Assembly: GCF_025527015.1 (NCBI RefSeq)
Contig: NZ_JAODIM010000038.1
Location: 333,052 to 397,051, forward strand
DNA length: 64,000 nt
Direction: 5' to 3'
Source: Winslowiella arboricola
GTDB lineage: Bacteria > Pseudomonadota > Gammaproteobacteria > Enterobacterales > Enterobacteriaceae
The position numbers and the translations under genes were made by a program. Shown piece by piece: positions 55,181 through 64,000 of the stretch (position 1 is the stretch's first letter; the number at the start of each line of letters is the position of its first letter). Under the pieces are notes generated by a model. It made no database searches. It saw only the letters and a program-made list of their open reading frames with translations, and was not told the DNA's origin.

Positions 55181-55240
55181 GGCGGCGAAAACGCCGCCCC
55201 TGGATTAATTTCACCCAGGGGCGGCGTTCTCGCCGCCCGT
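55181..55240. repeat. Head-to-head palindrome pair (copies 6a and 6b) between emrB and yfiF
   Basis: GGCGGCGAAAACGCCGCC (55181-55198) and GGGCGGCGTTCTCGCCGCCC (55219-55238) are joined by CCTGGATTAATTTCACCCAGG, so the whole 60 bp is one large inverted repeat (CCAGGGGCGGCGTT on each side). Between converging genes. Confidence 0.85.
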
Positions 55241-55253
55241 CACTTTTTAACGA

Positions 55254-56294
55254 TTAACTATTCTGACGCCACCATTCGGCTAACAGTACGCCGGTCGCCA
55301 CCGATACGTTCAGGCTTTCAACCTTACCCGTACCGCCAATCGACACGCTCAGATCGCCCTTTTGCCAGGCGCTGTCTGACAGACCATCGCGTTCCTGTCC
55401 CAGTACCAGTACCACTTTCGCTGGCAGCTCAACGCGCGCCAGTGGGGTACCTTTATGACTGGAAGTGGTGACAATGGTATAGCCTGCTTTACGGAATGCA
55501 TCCAGACCGGCGACAAAGCTCTCGCCGCTAATTGCCTGTACATGTTCCGCGCCGCCTTCAGCGGTACGCACTGCTGCACCGGACTCCAGCAGTGAAGCAT
55601 CGTCAACCAGTAAACCTTTAGCACCAAAGTGCGCACAGCTGCGCATAATGCCGCCAAGGTTATGCGGGTTGCCGATATCTTCCAGCGCCAGCACACAATC
55701 TTTCTCGCCCGCGTCAGCAAGCCATTCACTGACTGGCATCCCTGAACGCTTCTTAATCAGGAAGCAAACACCACCGTGGTGCTCAGTGCCCGAGGCTTTG
55801 GCCAGTTCAGCTTCATCGACTACATGATAGGCCTTACGATTAGCCGCCATCCAGCGCAACGCTTCACGAAAACGTGGCGTAACCTCCTGCACAAACCATG
55901 CGCGGACAATACATTCCGGACGGCTCTGAAACAGTGCCTGACAGGCATTTTCGCCGTAGACACGTGTTTCTTCCAGGCGCTGACGACGCAGCTGCTCTGG
56001 ATCGATATAACTTTTCCCGCTGATACCACCGTGATCGGGTTTGCTGTCATCTGCTGCTGCAGCTGGAGCACGTGAAACCGTACGCCATGGCGAGTCACTA
56101 TGACCGCTATCGCGCCCGCCGCGAGGCTTATCATCAGCATTTCGGGAAGGACGACGATTGCCATCCTGACGAGCTGCGGCCGGACGGCCACCTTTACCGG
56201 TACGTGGATTTTGTCCACGCTTGTCATTCTCGTCATCACCGCGGACATACATCACTTTGACTTTGCCGCTTTTACCTTTAAATTCGTCGTTCAT
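55254..56294 (-). CDS. yfiF: SpoU/TrmH-family RNA methyltransferase YfiF
   Basis: A 346-residue protein with a basic, low-complexity N-terminal third ([21 protein letters not shown]...), an L30e-like RNA-binding segment ([22 protein letters not shown]) and a C-terminal SPOUT methyltransferase domain ([40 protein letters not shown]). Its RNA target is not established to my knowledge. ATG 56294 is the family start; four further codons upstream are open. Divergent from trxC, as in E. coli. Confidence 0.94.
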   Translation of the reverse strand: MNDEFKGKSGKVKVMYVRGDDENDKRGQNPRTGKGGRPAAARQDGNRRPSRNADDKPRGGRDSGHSDSPWRTVSRAPAAAADDSKPDHGGISGKSYIDPEQLRRQRLEETRVYGENACQALFQSRPECIVRAWFVQEVTPRFREALRWMAANRKAYHVVDEAELAKASGTEHHGGVCFLIKKRSGMPVSEWLADAGEKDCVLALEDIGNPHNLGGIMRSCAHFGAKGLLVDDASLLESGAAVRTAEGGAEHVQAISGESFVAGLDAFRKAGYTIVTTSSHKGTPLARVELPAKVVLVLGQERDGLSDSAWQKGDLSVSIGGTGKVESLNVSVATGVLLAEWWRQNS

Positions 56295-56501
56295 CTTTTC
56301 CTCCACCTGGCTGAGCGCGAAGCGCGCAGATTACCTGATGTGACCACGCTAAGCTATTAACTTCCACCAAAAGCTATTAACTATTATACCCATTGGGGAT
56401 TCCACGTTGTTGATGTGGCAAGGTCGTCCGATAATTAGCCTCAGGAAATGCGCCGGGCGGTAAGTAAACGCTCACCAATAACCCAGATTTTGAGGTGAAC
56501 A

Positions 56502-56921
56502 ATGAATACGGTTTGTGCATCATGTCAGGCGACGAATCGCGTTCCGGAAGATCGTATTACTGACAGTGCGAAATGCGGTCGTTGCGGCAGCCAGCTATTT
56601 GACGGCGACGTGATCAATGCCACTACGGCAACCTTTGATAAATATCTGCAGGATGATCTGCCGGTAGTGGTGGACTTCTGGGCGCCATGGTGCGGCCCTT
56701 GCGTTAACTTTGCGCCGGTTTATAAAGATGTGGCGGAAGAGCGCAGCGGCAAAGTGCGCTTTATCAAGGTTAACACAGAAGCGGAACCAGAGCTGAGCGC
56801 GCGCTTCCGTATCCGCAGTATCCCTACCATTATGCTGTTTAAGCAGGGCCAGATGGTCGATATGCTGAGTGGCGCGATGCCTAAAGCGCCATTTTCTGAA
56901 TGGCTGGATGAATCAATATAA
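56502..56921 (+). CDS. trxC: Thioredoxin 2
   Basis: TrxC is a cytosolic disulfide reductase induced by OxyR in E. coli. The 139-residue protein has an N-terminal zinc domain (C5-x2-C8 ... C25-x2-C28) and the active site W-C64-G-P-C67. ATG 56502 has GAGGTGAAC 6 nt before it. Confidence 0.97.
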   Translation: MNTVCASCQATNRVPEDRITDSAKCGRCGSQLFDGDVINATTATFDKYLQDDLPVVVDFWAPWCGPCVNFAPVYKDVAEERSGKVRFIKVNTEAEPELSARFRIRSIPTIMLFKQGQMVDMLSGAMPKAPFSEWLDESI

Positions 56922-56988
56922 GCAAGATGTCCCCGGTCAATCAGATAATATCACCGCAGGCAACCCAATACGCCTGATTGAGGGGAAA

Positions 56989-57035
56989 CATCACGATGGC
57001 TCCGCAGCAGCTTGTCTGCGGAGGACCTCGTGATG
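56989..57035 (+). repeat. Long stem-loop between trxC and tapT
   Basis: CATCACG (56989) pairs with CGTGATG (57029-57035), and inside it CTCCGCAG pairs with CTGCGGAG, with bulges between. The structure is strong but is not followed by T. A 30-codon frame (ATG 56996 to TAA 57088) runs through it with GAGGGG about 12 nt upstream. It could be a REP-type element, an attenuator or, less likely, a small protein gene. Confidence 0.5.
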
Positions 57036-57116
57036 GTCGCCCCGGCTATCTCGATCCGCCAGACGACTTCCCCGATGATTTCCGCTAATATGGCGTTTTC
57101 ATTTTAATAGCCTTTT

Positions 57117-57818
57117 ATGATCGAAAATGCTGTTCTTCGTCTGCGCGCAGAGCGCCTTGCCCGCGCCACCCGTCCGTTTCTGGCGCGCGGAAATCGTACC
57201 ATTCGTTGTCAGCGCTGCCTGCTGCCAGAGAAAAACTGCCTGTGCGTGACAATATCACCGCAGCTGGCGCGCAGCCGTTTCCTTCTGGTGATGTTTGATA
57301 CCGAGCCAATGAAGCCAAGCAATACCGGCCGCCTGATTGCCGATATTCTGCCGGATACCCGGGCTTTTGGCTGGTCGCGCACCGAACCCGATGCGGCGCT
57401 GCTGGCGGCGGTGCAGGATCCCGCAGTGCAGCCGATGGTGGTGTTTCCCGAATCCTATGCCGATGCCGGCCGGCCAGTGCTGAACACGCCGCCGCTCAGT
57501 GGTAAGCCGCCGCTGTTTATTATGCTGGATGGTACCTGGACCGAAGCACGCAAAATGTTTCGCAAAAGCCCGTGGCTTGACGCGCTGCCGGTGATGTCGC
57601 TGTCGCTGACCACCGTATCTGAGTATACCCTGCGCGAATCGCATGGCGCCGGACAGCATTGCACCGCGGAAGTGGCCGCCGAGCTACTGGCCCAGGCCGG
57701 TGACAGTGCCGCCGCCGGGGCGCTGACGCAGCATTTCAGCCTGTTCCGCCAGCGTTATCTGGCGGGAAAACCTCATCATCCAATCCATCTCACGGCAGAA
57801 GTCGCAGAAAGCGTTTAG
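57117..57818 (+). CDS. tapT: DTW-domain tRNA-uridine aminocarboxypropyltransferase TapT
   Basis: TapT (YfiP) adds the 3-amino-3-carboxypropyl group of SAM to U47 of several tRNAs. The 233-residue protein has the cysteine cluster CQRCLLPEKNCLC (31-43), the DTW-type signature LDGTWTEARKMFRKSPWL and the SAM-pocket segment TVSEYTLRESHG. It precedes pat by 33 bp, probably one transcript, as in E. coli. Confidence 0.93.
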   Translation: MIENAVLRLRAERLARATRPFLARGNRTIRCQRCLLPEKNCLCVTISPQLARSRFLLVMFDTEPMKPSNTGRLIADILPDTRAFGWSRTEPDAALLAAVQDPAVQPMVVFPESYADAGRPVLNTPPLSGKPPLFIMLDGTWTEARKMFRKSPWLDALPVMSLSLTTVSEYTLRESHGAGQHCTAEVAAELLAQAGDSAAAGALTQHFSLFRQRYLAGKPHHPIHLTAEVAESV

Positions 57819-57851
57819 AATCAGGCTTATCACTTTCTACGGGAGCCGGAA

Positions 57852-60509
57852 ATGAGCCAACGCGGCCTGGAAGCACTGTTACGTCCTAAATCGATTGCGG
57901 TGATAGGTGCATCGGTAAAACCTCAGCGCGCAGGTTATCTGATGATGCGCAATCTGCTGGACGGCAACTTCAATGGCCCGATACTCCCGGTCACGCCGCA
58001 ATATAAGGCGGTGTGCGGTGTACTGGCCTTCCCGGATGTCGCCAGTCTGCCACTGGCTCCCGACCTGGCGATAATCTGCACCAATGCCAGCCGCAATCTT
58101 AGTTTACTGCAACAGCTGGGCGAACGCGGCTGTAAAGCCTGTATTATCCTCTCCGCACCTGACAACCAGCTGGCTGAACTGAAAGCCTGCGCCAGTCAGT
58201 GGCAGATCCGTCTGCTCGGTCCCAACAGTCTCGGGCTGCTGGCGCCGTGGCAGGGGCTGAACGCCAGCTTTTCACCGGTGCCGATTGAGAAAGGCAAACT
58301 GGCGTTTATTTCGCAATCGGCCGCAGTATCCAATACCATCCTCGACTGGGCGCAGCAGCGACAGCTGGGGTTCTCATGGTTTATCGCCCTCGGTGACAGC
58401 CTCGATATCGACGCCGATGACCTGCTTGATTTCCTTGCGCGCGATGGCAAGACCAGCGCTATTCTGCTGTATCTCGAGCATCTGAGCGATGCGCGGCGTT
58501 TTGTCTCCGCCGCGCGTAGCGCTTCGCGTAATAAACCGATTCTGGTGATCAAAAGCGGTCGCAGCAGTCAGGCGCAGGCGCTGTTAAAAACCCACCCCGG
58601 CCTTGATGCCGCCTGGGACGCCGCCATCCAGCGCGCCGGTTTGCTGCGCGTACAGGATACCCATGAACTGTTTTCGGCGGTAGAAACCTTAAGCCATATG
58701 CGCCCGCTGCGCGGTGAGCGTCTGATGATTATCAGTAATGGCGCGGCACCGGCGGCGCTGGCGCTGGATGCGCTCGACGCGCGCAATGGCAAACTGGCTA
58801 CGCTCAGTGAAAACACCATTAACGCTTTGCGCGCGGCGCTGCCGTCGACCGTGACTCCCGGTAACCCACTGGACTTAAAAGATGATGCCTCACCCGAGCA
58901 CTATCTGACTGCGGTCAGGCTGTTGCTGGACAGCCATGATTTCGATGCGCTGATGATTGTCCATGCCCCGAGCGCAGTAGCGCCGGCGAGCGCCACCGCA
59001 CAGCAGCTGATTGCCGCGATTAAACAGCATCCGCGCGGCCAGGCGGTTACCATGCTGACGAACTGGTGCGGCGAATTCTCCTCTCCCGAAGCCCGTCGCG
59101 CCTTTAGCGATGCCGGTATTCCGACCTATCGCACGCCGGAAGGCACCATAACCGCTTTTATGCATATGGTGGAGTATCGTCGTAATCAGAAACAGCTGCG
59201 CGAGACGCCTGCCCTGCCAGCGGATTTGCAACAGGATACCGCACACGCGCATCTGCTGATCCAGCAGGCGCTGAGCGCCGGACCAACCAGCCTTGATACT
59301 CACGAAGTGCAGGCGATTCTGCAAGCCTACGGTCTTAATACCCTGCCGACTTGGATTGCCAATGACAGCGTCGAAGCGATGCATATCGCCGGACAAATTG
59401 GCTATCCGGTGGCGCTGAAGCTACGCTCGCCGGATATCCCGCATAAATCGGAAGTTCAGGGGGTGATGCTCTATCTGCGCACCGCCAGTGAGGTGCAGCA
59501 GGCGGCCGATGCCATTATTGACCGCGTTAAGCTGGCCTGGCCGCAGGCGCGCATTCATGGCCTGCTGGTGCAGAGCATGGCTAACCGCGCCGGGGCGCAG
59601 GAATTACGCATTGTTGTTGAACAGGACCCGCTGTTTGGCCCGATTATTATGCTGGGGGAAGGCGGCATCGAGTGGCATGCCGACCGCCAGGCAGTGGTCG
59701 CCTTACCGCCGCTGAATATGACGCTGGCGCGCTATCTGGTGATCCAGGCGATTAAAAGCGGCAAGATCCGTGGCCGCAGCGCCTTGCGTCCGCTGGATAT
59801 TGCCGGTATCAGCCAGGTGCTGGTGAAAGTTTCTAACCTGATTGTCGATTGCCCCGATATCCGGCGCCTCGATATTCATCCGCTGTTAGCGGTCGGTGAC
59901 GAGTTTACCCTGCTGGATGTCACCATGGAGCTGTCGCCCTTTAGCGGCGATGCGGAAGCACGGCTGGCGATCCGCCCCTACCCGCATCAGCTGGAAGAGC
60001 GGGTCGGGCTGAAAGATGGTCAGCACTGCCTGTTCCGGCCAATCCTGCCTGAAGATGAACCGTTGCTGCAGCGTTTTATTGCTCAGGTGACCAAAGAGGA
60101 TCTTTACTATCGCTATTTCAGTGAGATCAATGAGTTCACCCACGATGACTTAGCGAATATGACGCAGATCGACTACGATCGGGAAATGGCGATCGTCGCG
60201 GTACGCCAGTATCAGGGAGAGAGCGAGATTATTGGCGTCACACGCGCCATCTCGGATGCCGACAATATTGATGCGGAATTCTCGGTACTGGTGCGCTCTG
60301 ACCTGAAAGGGCTGGGCTTAGGCCGCCGTTTACTGGAAAAAATGATCGTCTATACGCGTGAGCATGGTCTGCAACAACTTAACGGCATCACCATGCCGGG
60401 TAATCGTGGCATGATCACGCTGGCGCGCAAACTGGGGTTTGCCATCGATATTCAGCTGGAAGACGGCATTGTCGCTCTGGCGTTACCCCTTGCCGCAACC
60501 AGCAGCTAA
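57852..60509 (+). CDS. pat: Protein lysine acetyltransferase Pat (YfiQ/PatZ)
   Basis: Pat acetylates acetyl-CoA synthetase and other proteins, turning down acetate activation. The 885-residue protein has an NDP-forming acyl-CoA synthetase-like N-terminus (SIAVIGASVKPQRAGYLMMRNLL), an ATP-grasp segment (about 485-700, QAILQAYGLNTLPTWIAND, VALKLRSPDIPHKSEVQGV) and a C-terminal GNAT domain (about 720-880; VLVRSDLKGLGLGRRLLEKMI). Full length. It lies upstream of pssA. Confidence 0.95.
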   Translation: MSQRGLEALLRPKSIAVIGASVKPQRAGYLMMRNLLDGNFNGPILPVTPQYKAVCGVLAFPDVASLPLAPDLAIICTNASRNLSLLQQLGERGCKACIILSAPDNQLAELKACASQWQIRLLGPNSLGLLAPWQGLNASFSPVPIEKGKLAFISQSAAVSNTILDWAQQRQLGFSWFIALGDSLDIDADDLLDFLARDGKTSAILLYLEHLSDARRFVSAARSASRNKPILVIKSGRSSQAQALLKTHPGLDAAWDAAIQRAGLLRVQDTHELFSAVETLSHMRPLRGERLMIISNGAAPAALALDALDARNGKLATLSENTINALRAALPSTVTPGNPLDLKDDASPEHYLTAVRLLLDSHDFDALMIVHAPSAVAPASATAQQLIAAIKQHPRGQAVTMLTNWCGEFSSPEARRAFSDAGIPTYRTPEGTITAFMHMVEYRRNQKQLRETPALPADLQQDTAHAHLLIQQALSAGPTSLDTHEVQAILQAYGLNTLPTWIANDSVEAMHIAGQIGYPVALKLRSPDIPHKSEVQGVMLYLRTASEVQQAADAIIDRVKLAWPQARIHGLLVQSMANRAGAQELRIVVEQDPLFGPIIMLGEGGIEWHADRQAVVALPPLNMTLARYLVIQAIKSGKIRGRSALRPLDIAGISQVLVKVSNLIVDCPDIRRLDIHPLLAVGDEFTLLDVTMELSPFSGDAEARLAIRPYPHQLEERVGLKDGQHCLFRPILPEDEPLLQRFIAQVTKEDLYYRYFSEINEFTHDDLANMTQIDYDREMAIVAVRQYQGESEIIGVTRAISDADNIDAEFSVLVRSDLKGLGLGRRLLEKMIVYTREHGLQQLNGITMPGNRGMITLARKLGFAIDIQLEDGIVALALPLAATSS

Positions 60510-60626
60510 CCTTGTAGAGAAAGGTAAAATTAACGCCTTCCGCTGCAGTTGATGTTAATATTGTTGGTTACAGTCATGATTTAATGGCAAAAGGCCATTC
60601 AATGAACAGAGAAGAAGCGCACTGTG

Positions 60627-61982
60627 ATGTTGTCCAAATTTAAGCGCAATAAACACCAACAACACCTTGCACAACTGCCAAAACTGTCTCAGTCAGTAGC
60701 TGATGTGACAACGCTGTTTTCACCGAACGATTTTCGCGAGACATTGCTGGAAAAAATCGCCGGTGCGACACGTCGCATCTGTATTGTGGCACTCTATCTG
60801 GAAAATGATGATGCCGGTCGCGGCATTATGTCAGCGCTGTATGCGGCGAAGCGCGCCCGTCCGGAAGTTGAGATTAGCGTACTGGTTGACTGGCATCGTG
60901 CTCAGCGTGGGCGTATTGGCGCCGCAGCAGCGGCCACCAATGCGGACTGGTATTGTGAGATGGCGGCGAATAATCCCGAGATCGCCATTCCGGTGTACGG
61001 CATTCCGGTCAACACCCGCGAAGCGCTTGGCGTATTGCATCTGAAAGGCTTTATTATTGATGACTGCGTGCTGTATAGCGGTGCCAGCATCAATGATGTC
61101 TATCTGCATCAGCATGATAAATACCGTTATGACCGCTATCAGCTGATCCGCAATCCGCAGCTGGCGGACACCATGCTGACATGGATCGATAATAATCTGA
61201 AGGCGGCCGAAGCGGTTCATCGTCTCGATCGCCTTGAGCGACCAAAAAGCCCTGAAATCAAAAATGAAACCCGTCAGTTCCGCCAGGATCTGCGCGGCTT
61301 TGATTATCAGTTTACCGGTAATGCCAACAATGAAGAGCTGGCGGTAACGCCGTTGGTCGGTCTCGGCAAACGCAGCCTGCTGAATAAAACCATCTACCAT
61401 CTGATGCCTTGTGCCGAGCAGAAGCTGACGATCTGTACGCCATACTTCAACCTGCCTGCTCTGCTGGCGCGCAATATTATTTATTTGCTGCGTCAGGGCA
61501 AAGAGGTGGAGATTATCATCGGCGATAAGACCGCCAATGACTTCTATATCCCGGAAGATCAGCCATTTAAGATTATTGGCGCACTGCCCTATTTGTATGA
61601 GATTAACCTGCGCCGTTTCCTTAGCCGCCTGCAATACTATGTCACCAGCGGACAGCTGACGGTCAGATTGTGGAAAGATGGCGAAAACAGTTATCACCTG
61701 AAAGGTATGTGGGTGGATGACGAATGGATGCTGATTACCGGTAATAACCTCAATCCACGTGCATGGCGGCTGGATCTGGAAAATGCTGTATTGATCCACG
61801 ATCCGCTGCAGCAGCTGGCAGAGCAACGCGAACGCGAACTGGCGTTGATCCGTACCCATACTTCCGTGGTAAAACATTTCCGTGACTTAGACAGTATTGC
61901 CGATTATCCGGTTAAAGTTCGCAAGCTGATCCGACGCTTACGCCGTATTCGTATCGATAAGTTGATCAGCCGTATTCTTTGA
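60627..61982 (+). CDS. pssA: Phosphatidylserine synthase
   Basis: PssA makes phosphatidylserine from CDP-diacylglycerol and serine. The 451-residue protein belongs to the phospholipase D superfamily: two HKD motifs, H138-L-K140-G-F-I-I-D-D145 and a second HLKGMWVDD at about 357. The basic C-terminus (VKVRKLIRRLRRIRIDKLISRIL) anchors to membranes and ribosomes. ATG 60627 is preceded by an in-frame GTG three nt upstream. Confidence 0.97.
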   Translation: MLSKFKRNKHQQHLAQLPKLSQSVADVTTLFSPNDFRETLLEKIAGATRRICIVALYLENDDAGRGIMSALYAAKRARPEVEISVLVDWHRAQRGRIGAAAAATNADWYCEMAANNPEIAIPVYGIPVNTREALGVLHLKGFIIDDCVLYSGASINDVYLHQHDKYRYDRYQLIRNPQLADTMLTWIDNNLKAAEAVHRLDRLERPKSPEIKNETRQFRQDLRGFDYQFTGNANNEELAVTPLVGLGKRSLLNKTIYHLMPCAEQKLTICTPYFNLPALLARNIIYLLRQGKEVEIIIGDKTANDFYIPEDQPFKIIGALPYLYEINLRRFLSRLQYYVTSGQLTVRLWKDGENSYHLKGMWVDDEWMLITGNNLNPRAWRLDLENAVLIHDPLQQLAEQRERELALIRTHTSVVKHFRDLDSIADYPVKVRKLIRRLRRIRIDKLISRIL

Positions 61983-61989
61983 TCCATTC

Positions 61990-62013
61990 CCCTCCCCCCT
62001 CTGTGGGGGAGGG
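61990..62013. terminator. G/C-rich hairpin between pssA and yfiM
   Basis: CCCTCCCCC pairs with GGGGGAGGG around a short loop; no T tract, so it may be a weak terminator or a stability element. Confidence 0.45.
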
Positions 62014-62030
62014 TCGGAGCGGTTAATCTT

Positions 62031-62354
62031 ATGGTGAAATACCTGCTGCTGCTGCCGCTGCTGCTCTGTTCTGGTTGTACTCATATGGCGCAGGATAACT
62101 GGACCGGCGAGGACAAAGCACAGCACTTTATCGCCTCTGCAGTGTTTTCTGCGGCGGGTAATGAGTATGGGCAAAAACAGCACTGGAGCGATACGCGCAG
62201 TAACAGCTTTGGGCTGATGTTCGCTATTAGCCTCGGCGCGGCGAAAGAGTTATATGACAGTCGCGCCGCAGGCACTGGCTGGAGCTGGAAGGATTTTAGC
62301 TGGGATATAGCCGGTGCTGCCACCGGCTACGCATTATGGAATATCGGCCAGTAA
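62031..62354 (+). CDS. yfiM: Lipoprotein YfiM
   Basis: A 107-residue lipoprotein precursor with lipobox LLLCSGC (lipidation at C16) followed by [23 protein letters not shown] and a C-terminal segment [14 protein letters not shown]. It matches E. coli YfiM, of unknown function. It is convergent with kgtP, whose stop abuts the yfiM stop. Confidence 0.92.
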   Translation: MVKYLLLLPLLLCSGCTHMAQDNWTGEDKAQHFIASAVFSAAGNEYGQKQHWSDTRSNSFGLMFAISLGAAKELYDSRAAGTGWSWKDFSWDIAGAATGYALWNIGQ

Positions 62355-63659
62355 TCAGAGCTTGATCCCTTTCCCCCGACGGTGCAGCAGCAACGAAACA
62401 ATAAATGCCACCGCCGCCATCACCGAGACATACCAGAAGAAGCTGGTTTCATGCCCTGCCGCCTTCAGTGATAACGCCACATACTCCGCAGAACCACCAA
62501 AAATCGCATTCGCTACCGCATAGGACAGTCCGACACCCAGCGCACGTACTTCCGGTGGAAACATCTCTGCTTTCAGAATACCGCTGATCGAGGTGTAAAA
62601 ACTGGTGATCAACAGTGCGACCATTACCAGCGCAAAGGCGATCCAGCTATTATCAACACTTTGCAGGATCGTCAGGATCGGCACCGTCAGCACCGCGGCA
62701 AAACCGCCAAAGATCAGCATTGAACTGCGACGGCCAATTTTATCGGACAGCGCACCAATTAACGGCTGCACCAGCATAAACACAAACAATGCACCGGTCA
62801 TCAGCGCGCTGGCACTTTTCGCATCCATACCTGAGGTATTCACCAGATATTTCTGCATATAGGTGGTGAAAGTGTAGAAACTTAGCGAACCACCGGCGGT
62901 AAAGCCCAGCACCATAATAAACGCCCGACGATGTTTCCACAGGCCACGCAGGCTGCCAGCATCTTTATGTGCGCGGGTTTTATTGTCGGAAGTTTCATCC
63001 AGTGAACGTCGCAGAAAAAGCGCGACTACCGCCAGTACCGCTCCCAGGGCAAACGGAATACGCCAGCCCCAGCTATGCAGATCTTCATCCGACAGGATCT
63101 GTTGCAGGATCACCACCGTTAACAGCGCCAGTAACTGCCCGCCAATTAAGGTGACATACTGGAACGAGGCATAGAAACCTTTGCGCCCTTCCACCGCCAC
63201 TTCACTCATATAGGTGGCGCTGGTGCCATATTCGCCCCCGACCGACAGCCCCTGGAACAGACGCGCCAGCAACAGCAATACCGGCGCCCAGATACCCAGC
63301 GTGGCATAACCTGGCAGGCAGGCGATCACCAGCGAGCCAAAGCACATCATGCAGACAGAGATCAGCATCGATGTTTTACGACCATGTTTATCCGCGATAT
63401 AACCGAACAACCAGCCGCCAATCGGACGCATCAGAAAGCCGGCGGCAAATACCCCGGCCGTTTGTACCAGCTGGGTAGTGCTGTTGCCTGTAGGGAAGAA
63501 GATATGGGCAAAATAGAGTGAGCAAAAAGAATAGACATAGAAATCGAACCACTCCACCAGATTTCCAGAAGAGGCGCCAACGATGGCCCAAATACGTTTC
63601 CTGGTCTGTTGCGCGGTTTCAGCCTGCGGTTGATCTTGTTCTGTTATCAGGTCGGCCAT
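62355..63659 (-). CDS. kgtP: Alpha-ketoglutarate permease KgtP
   Basis: KgtP is an MFS proton symporter for 2-oxoglutarate (MHS subfamily). The 434-residue protein has 12 helices and the blocks [39 protein letters not shown] and [22 protein letters not shown] 63659 has AGAGGG 7 nt upstream; the frame is open another 39 nt but without support. It is the last protein gene before the rRNA operon, exactly as in E. coli. Confidence 0.96.
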   Translation of the reverse strand: MADLITEQDQPQAETAQQTRKRIWAIVGASSGNLVEWFDFYVYSFCSLYFAHIFFPTGNSTTQLVQTAGVFAAGFLMRPIGGWLFGYIADKHGRKTSMLISVCMMCFGSLVIACLPGYATLGIWAPVLLLLARLFQGLSVGGEYGTSATYMSEVAVEGRKGFYASFQYVTLIGGQLLALLTVVILQQILSDEDLHSWGWRIPFALGAVLAVVALFLRRSLDETSDNKTRAHKDAGSLRGLWKHRRAFIMVLGFTAGGSLSFYTFTTYMQKYLVNTSGMDAKSASALMTGALFVFMLVQPLIGALSDKIGRRSSMLIFGGFAAVLTVPILTILQSVDNSWIAFALVMVALLITSFYTSISGILKAEMFPPEVRALGVGLSYAVANAIFGGSAEYVALSLKAAGHETSFFWYVSVMAAVAFIVSLLLHRRGKGIKL

Positions 63660-63850
63660 TAAATACCCTCTTTTCCTTGCTGATAAAATCAGCACCAAAG
63701 AGATCAGTAAAGCACTTCGGCGATCACTAAATCAAATTTTTTGCATTATGATTGCAACAATATGATTTAGGTAACGTTTTGACGAATTTTAGCGAATAAA
63801 TGGCGGCTATTTTCAGGGGTTATTGCTGATTTTTGACAATATCAAGACGC

Positions 63851-63880
63851 AAAAAACCCTCATGCTTTCGCATGAGGGTT
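63851..63880 (-). terminator. rRNA operon terminator
   Basis: On the minus strand AACCCTCATGC-GAAA-GCATGAGGGTT then TTTTT, directly downstream of the 5S rRNA gene. Confidence 0.95.
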
Positions 63881-63891
63881 ATCGCAATTTG

Positions 63892-64000
63892 ATGCCTGGC
63901 AGTTCCCTACTCTCGCATGGGGAGACCCCACACTACCATCGGCGCTACGGCGTTTCACTTCTGAGTTCGGCATGGGGTCAGGTGGGACCACCGCGCTAAA
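63892..64000 (-). rRNA. rrf: 5S ribosomal RNA (partial, cut by window edge)
   Basis: The minus strand shows the conserved 5S body (CCACCTGACCCCATGCCGAA, AGTGAAACGCCGTAGCGCC) and the 3' end GGGAACTGCCAGGCAT at 63892. About 109 of ~120 nt lie in the window. The rest of the rRNA operon is presumably beyond the right edge. Orientation and the kgtP neighbour match the E. coli rrnG operon. Confidence 0.97.

Noticed and set aside
60831..61877. A 348-codon minus-strand frame
   Set aside because: Antisense to pssA, which is complete and well conserved; a typical shadow frame in GC-balanced coding DNA.
61990..62013. C/G-run hairpin counted as a member of the palindrome family
   Set aside because: Its stem (CCCTCCCCC/GGGGGAGGG) lacks the GGGAGCC or GGCGGCG core of the family.

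Overview
The window is a stretch of enterobacterial chromosome. The long run purL-mltF-tadA-pgpC-yfhH-yfhL-acpS-pdxJ-recO-era-rnc-lepB-lepA-rseCBA-rpoE-nadB-trmN6-srmB-grcA-ung has the gene order and orientation I know from E. coli K-12, and almost every protein is full length and very close to the E. coli family member. The balanced GC content, the nrdHIEF-proVWX-emrRAB block and the intergenic GC-rich palindromes make me favour an Erwinia/Pantoea-like member of Enterobacterales. That is inference; no 16S gene is visible.

Layout. (1) 1-21,300: core block with purine synthesis (purL, cut by the left edge), cell-wall turnover (mltF), tRNA editing (tadA), vitamin B6 and ACP maturation (pdxJ, acpS), DNA/RNA housekeeping (recO, era, rnc), secretion and translation (lepB, lepA), the sigma-E envelope-stress operon (rpoE-rseABC), NAD synthesis (nadB) and anaerobic rescue (grcA). 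(2) 21,382-27,133: grpE, nadK, recN, bamE, ratBA, smpB and the tmRNA gene ssrA. (3) 27,200-41,100: a variable region just downstream of ssrA, a classic integration hotspot. It holds a RIO-type kinase, a RidA/TetR divergent pair, a frameshifted PTS EIIB gene facing a 6-phospho-beta-glucosidase, an SMR pump, the remnant of a MocR regulator, a second TetR, an AT-rich empty stretch, two tandem genes that look like a 2-aminoethylphosphonate transaminase and its partner nucleotidyltransferase but have both lost key catalytic residues, a DASS transporter, a lipoprotein and mmuPM. (4) 41,100-55,180: ygaC, ygaM, nrdHIEF, proVWX, an MFS gene, the remains of ygaH, and emrRAB. (5) 55,254-64,000: yfiF, trxC, tapT, pat, pssA, yfiM, kgtP and the 3' end of a 5S rRNA gene on the minus strand. 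In E. coli, block 5 directly follows ung, whereas here blocks 2-4 lie between them.

Regulation can be read directly at several loci: a PurR box before purL, a sigma-E-like promoter and a leader ORF before rpoE, two FNR sites exactly 53 bp apart before grcA, a textbook sigma-32 promoter before grpE, three LexA boxes before recN, a MetJ operator before mmuP, two NrdR boxes 31 bp apart before nrdH, and a proU-type promoter before proV.

Most unusual observations: the tandem pseudoenzyme pair at 34,409-36,331, the A7 slippery-site frameshift in the EIIB gene, a 60-nt in-frame tandem duplication of the rnc 3' end that separates rnc from era, a RidA-family protein lacking the catalytic arginine, and a palindromic repeat family that has entered the nrdE-nrdF gap.
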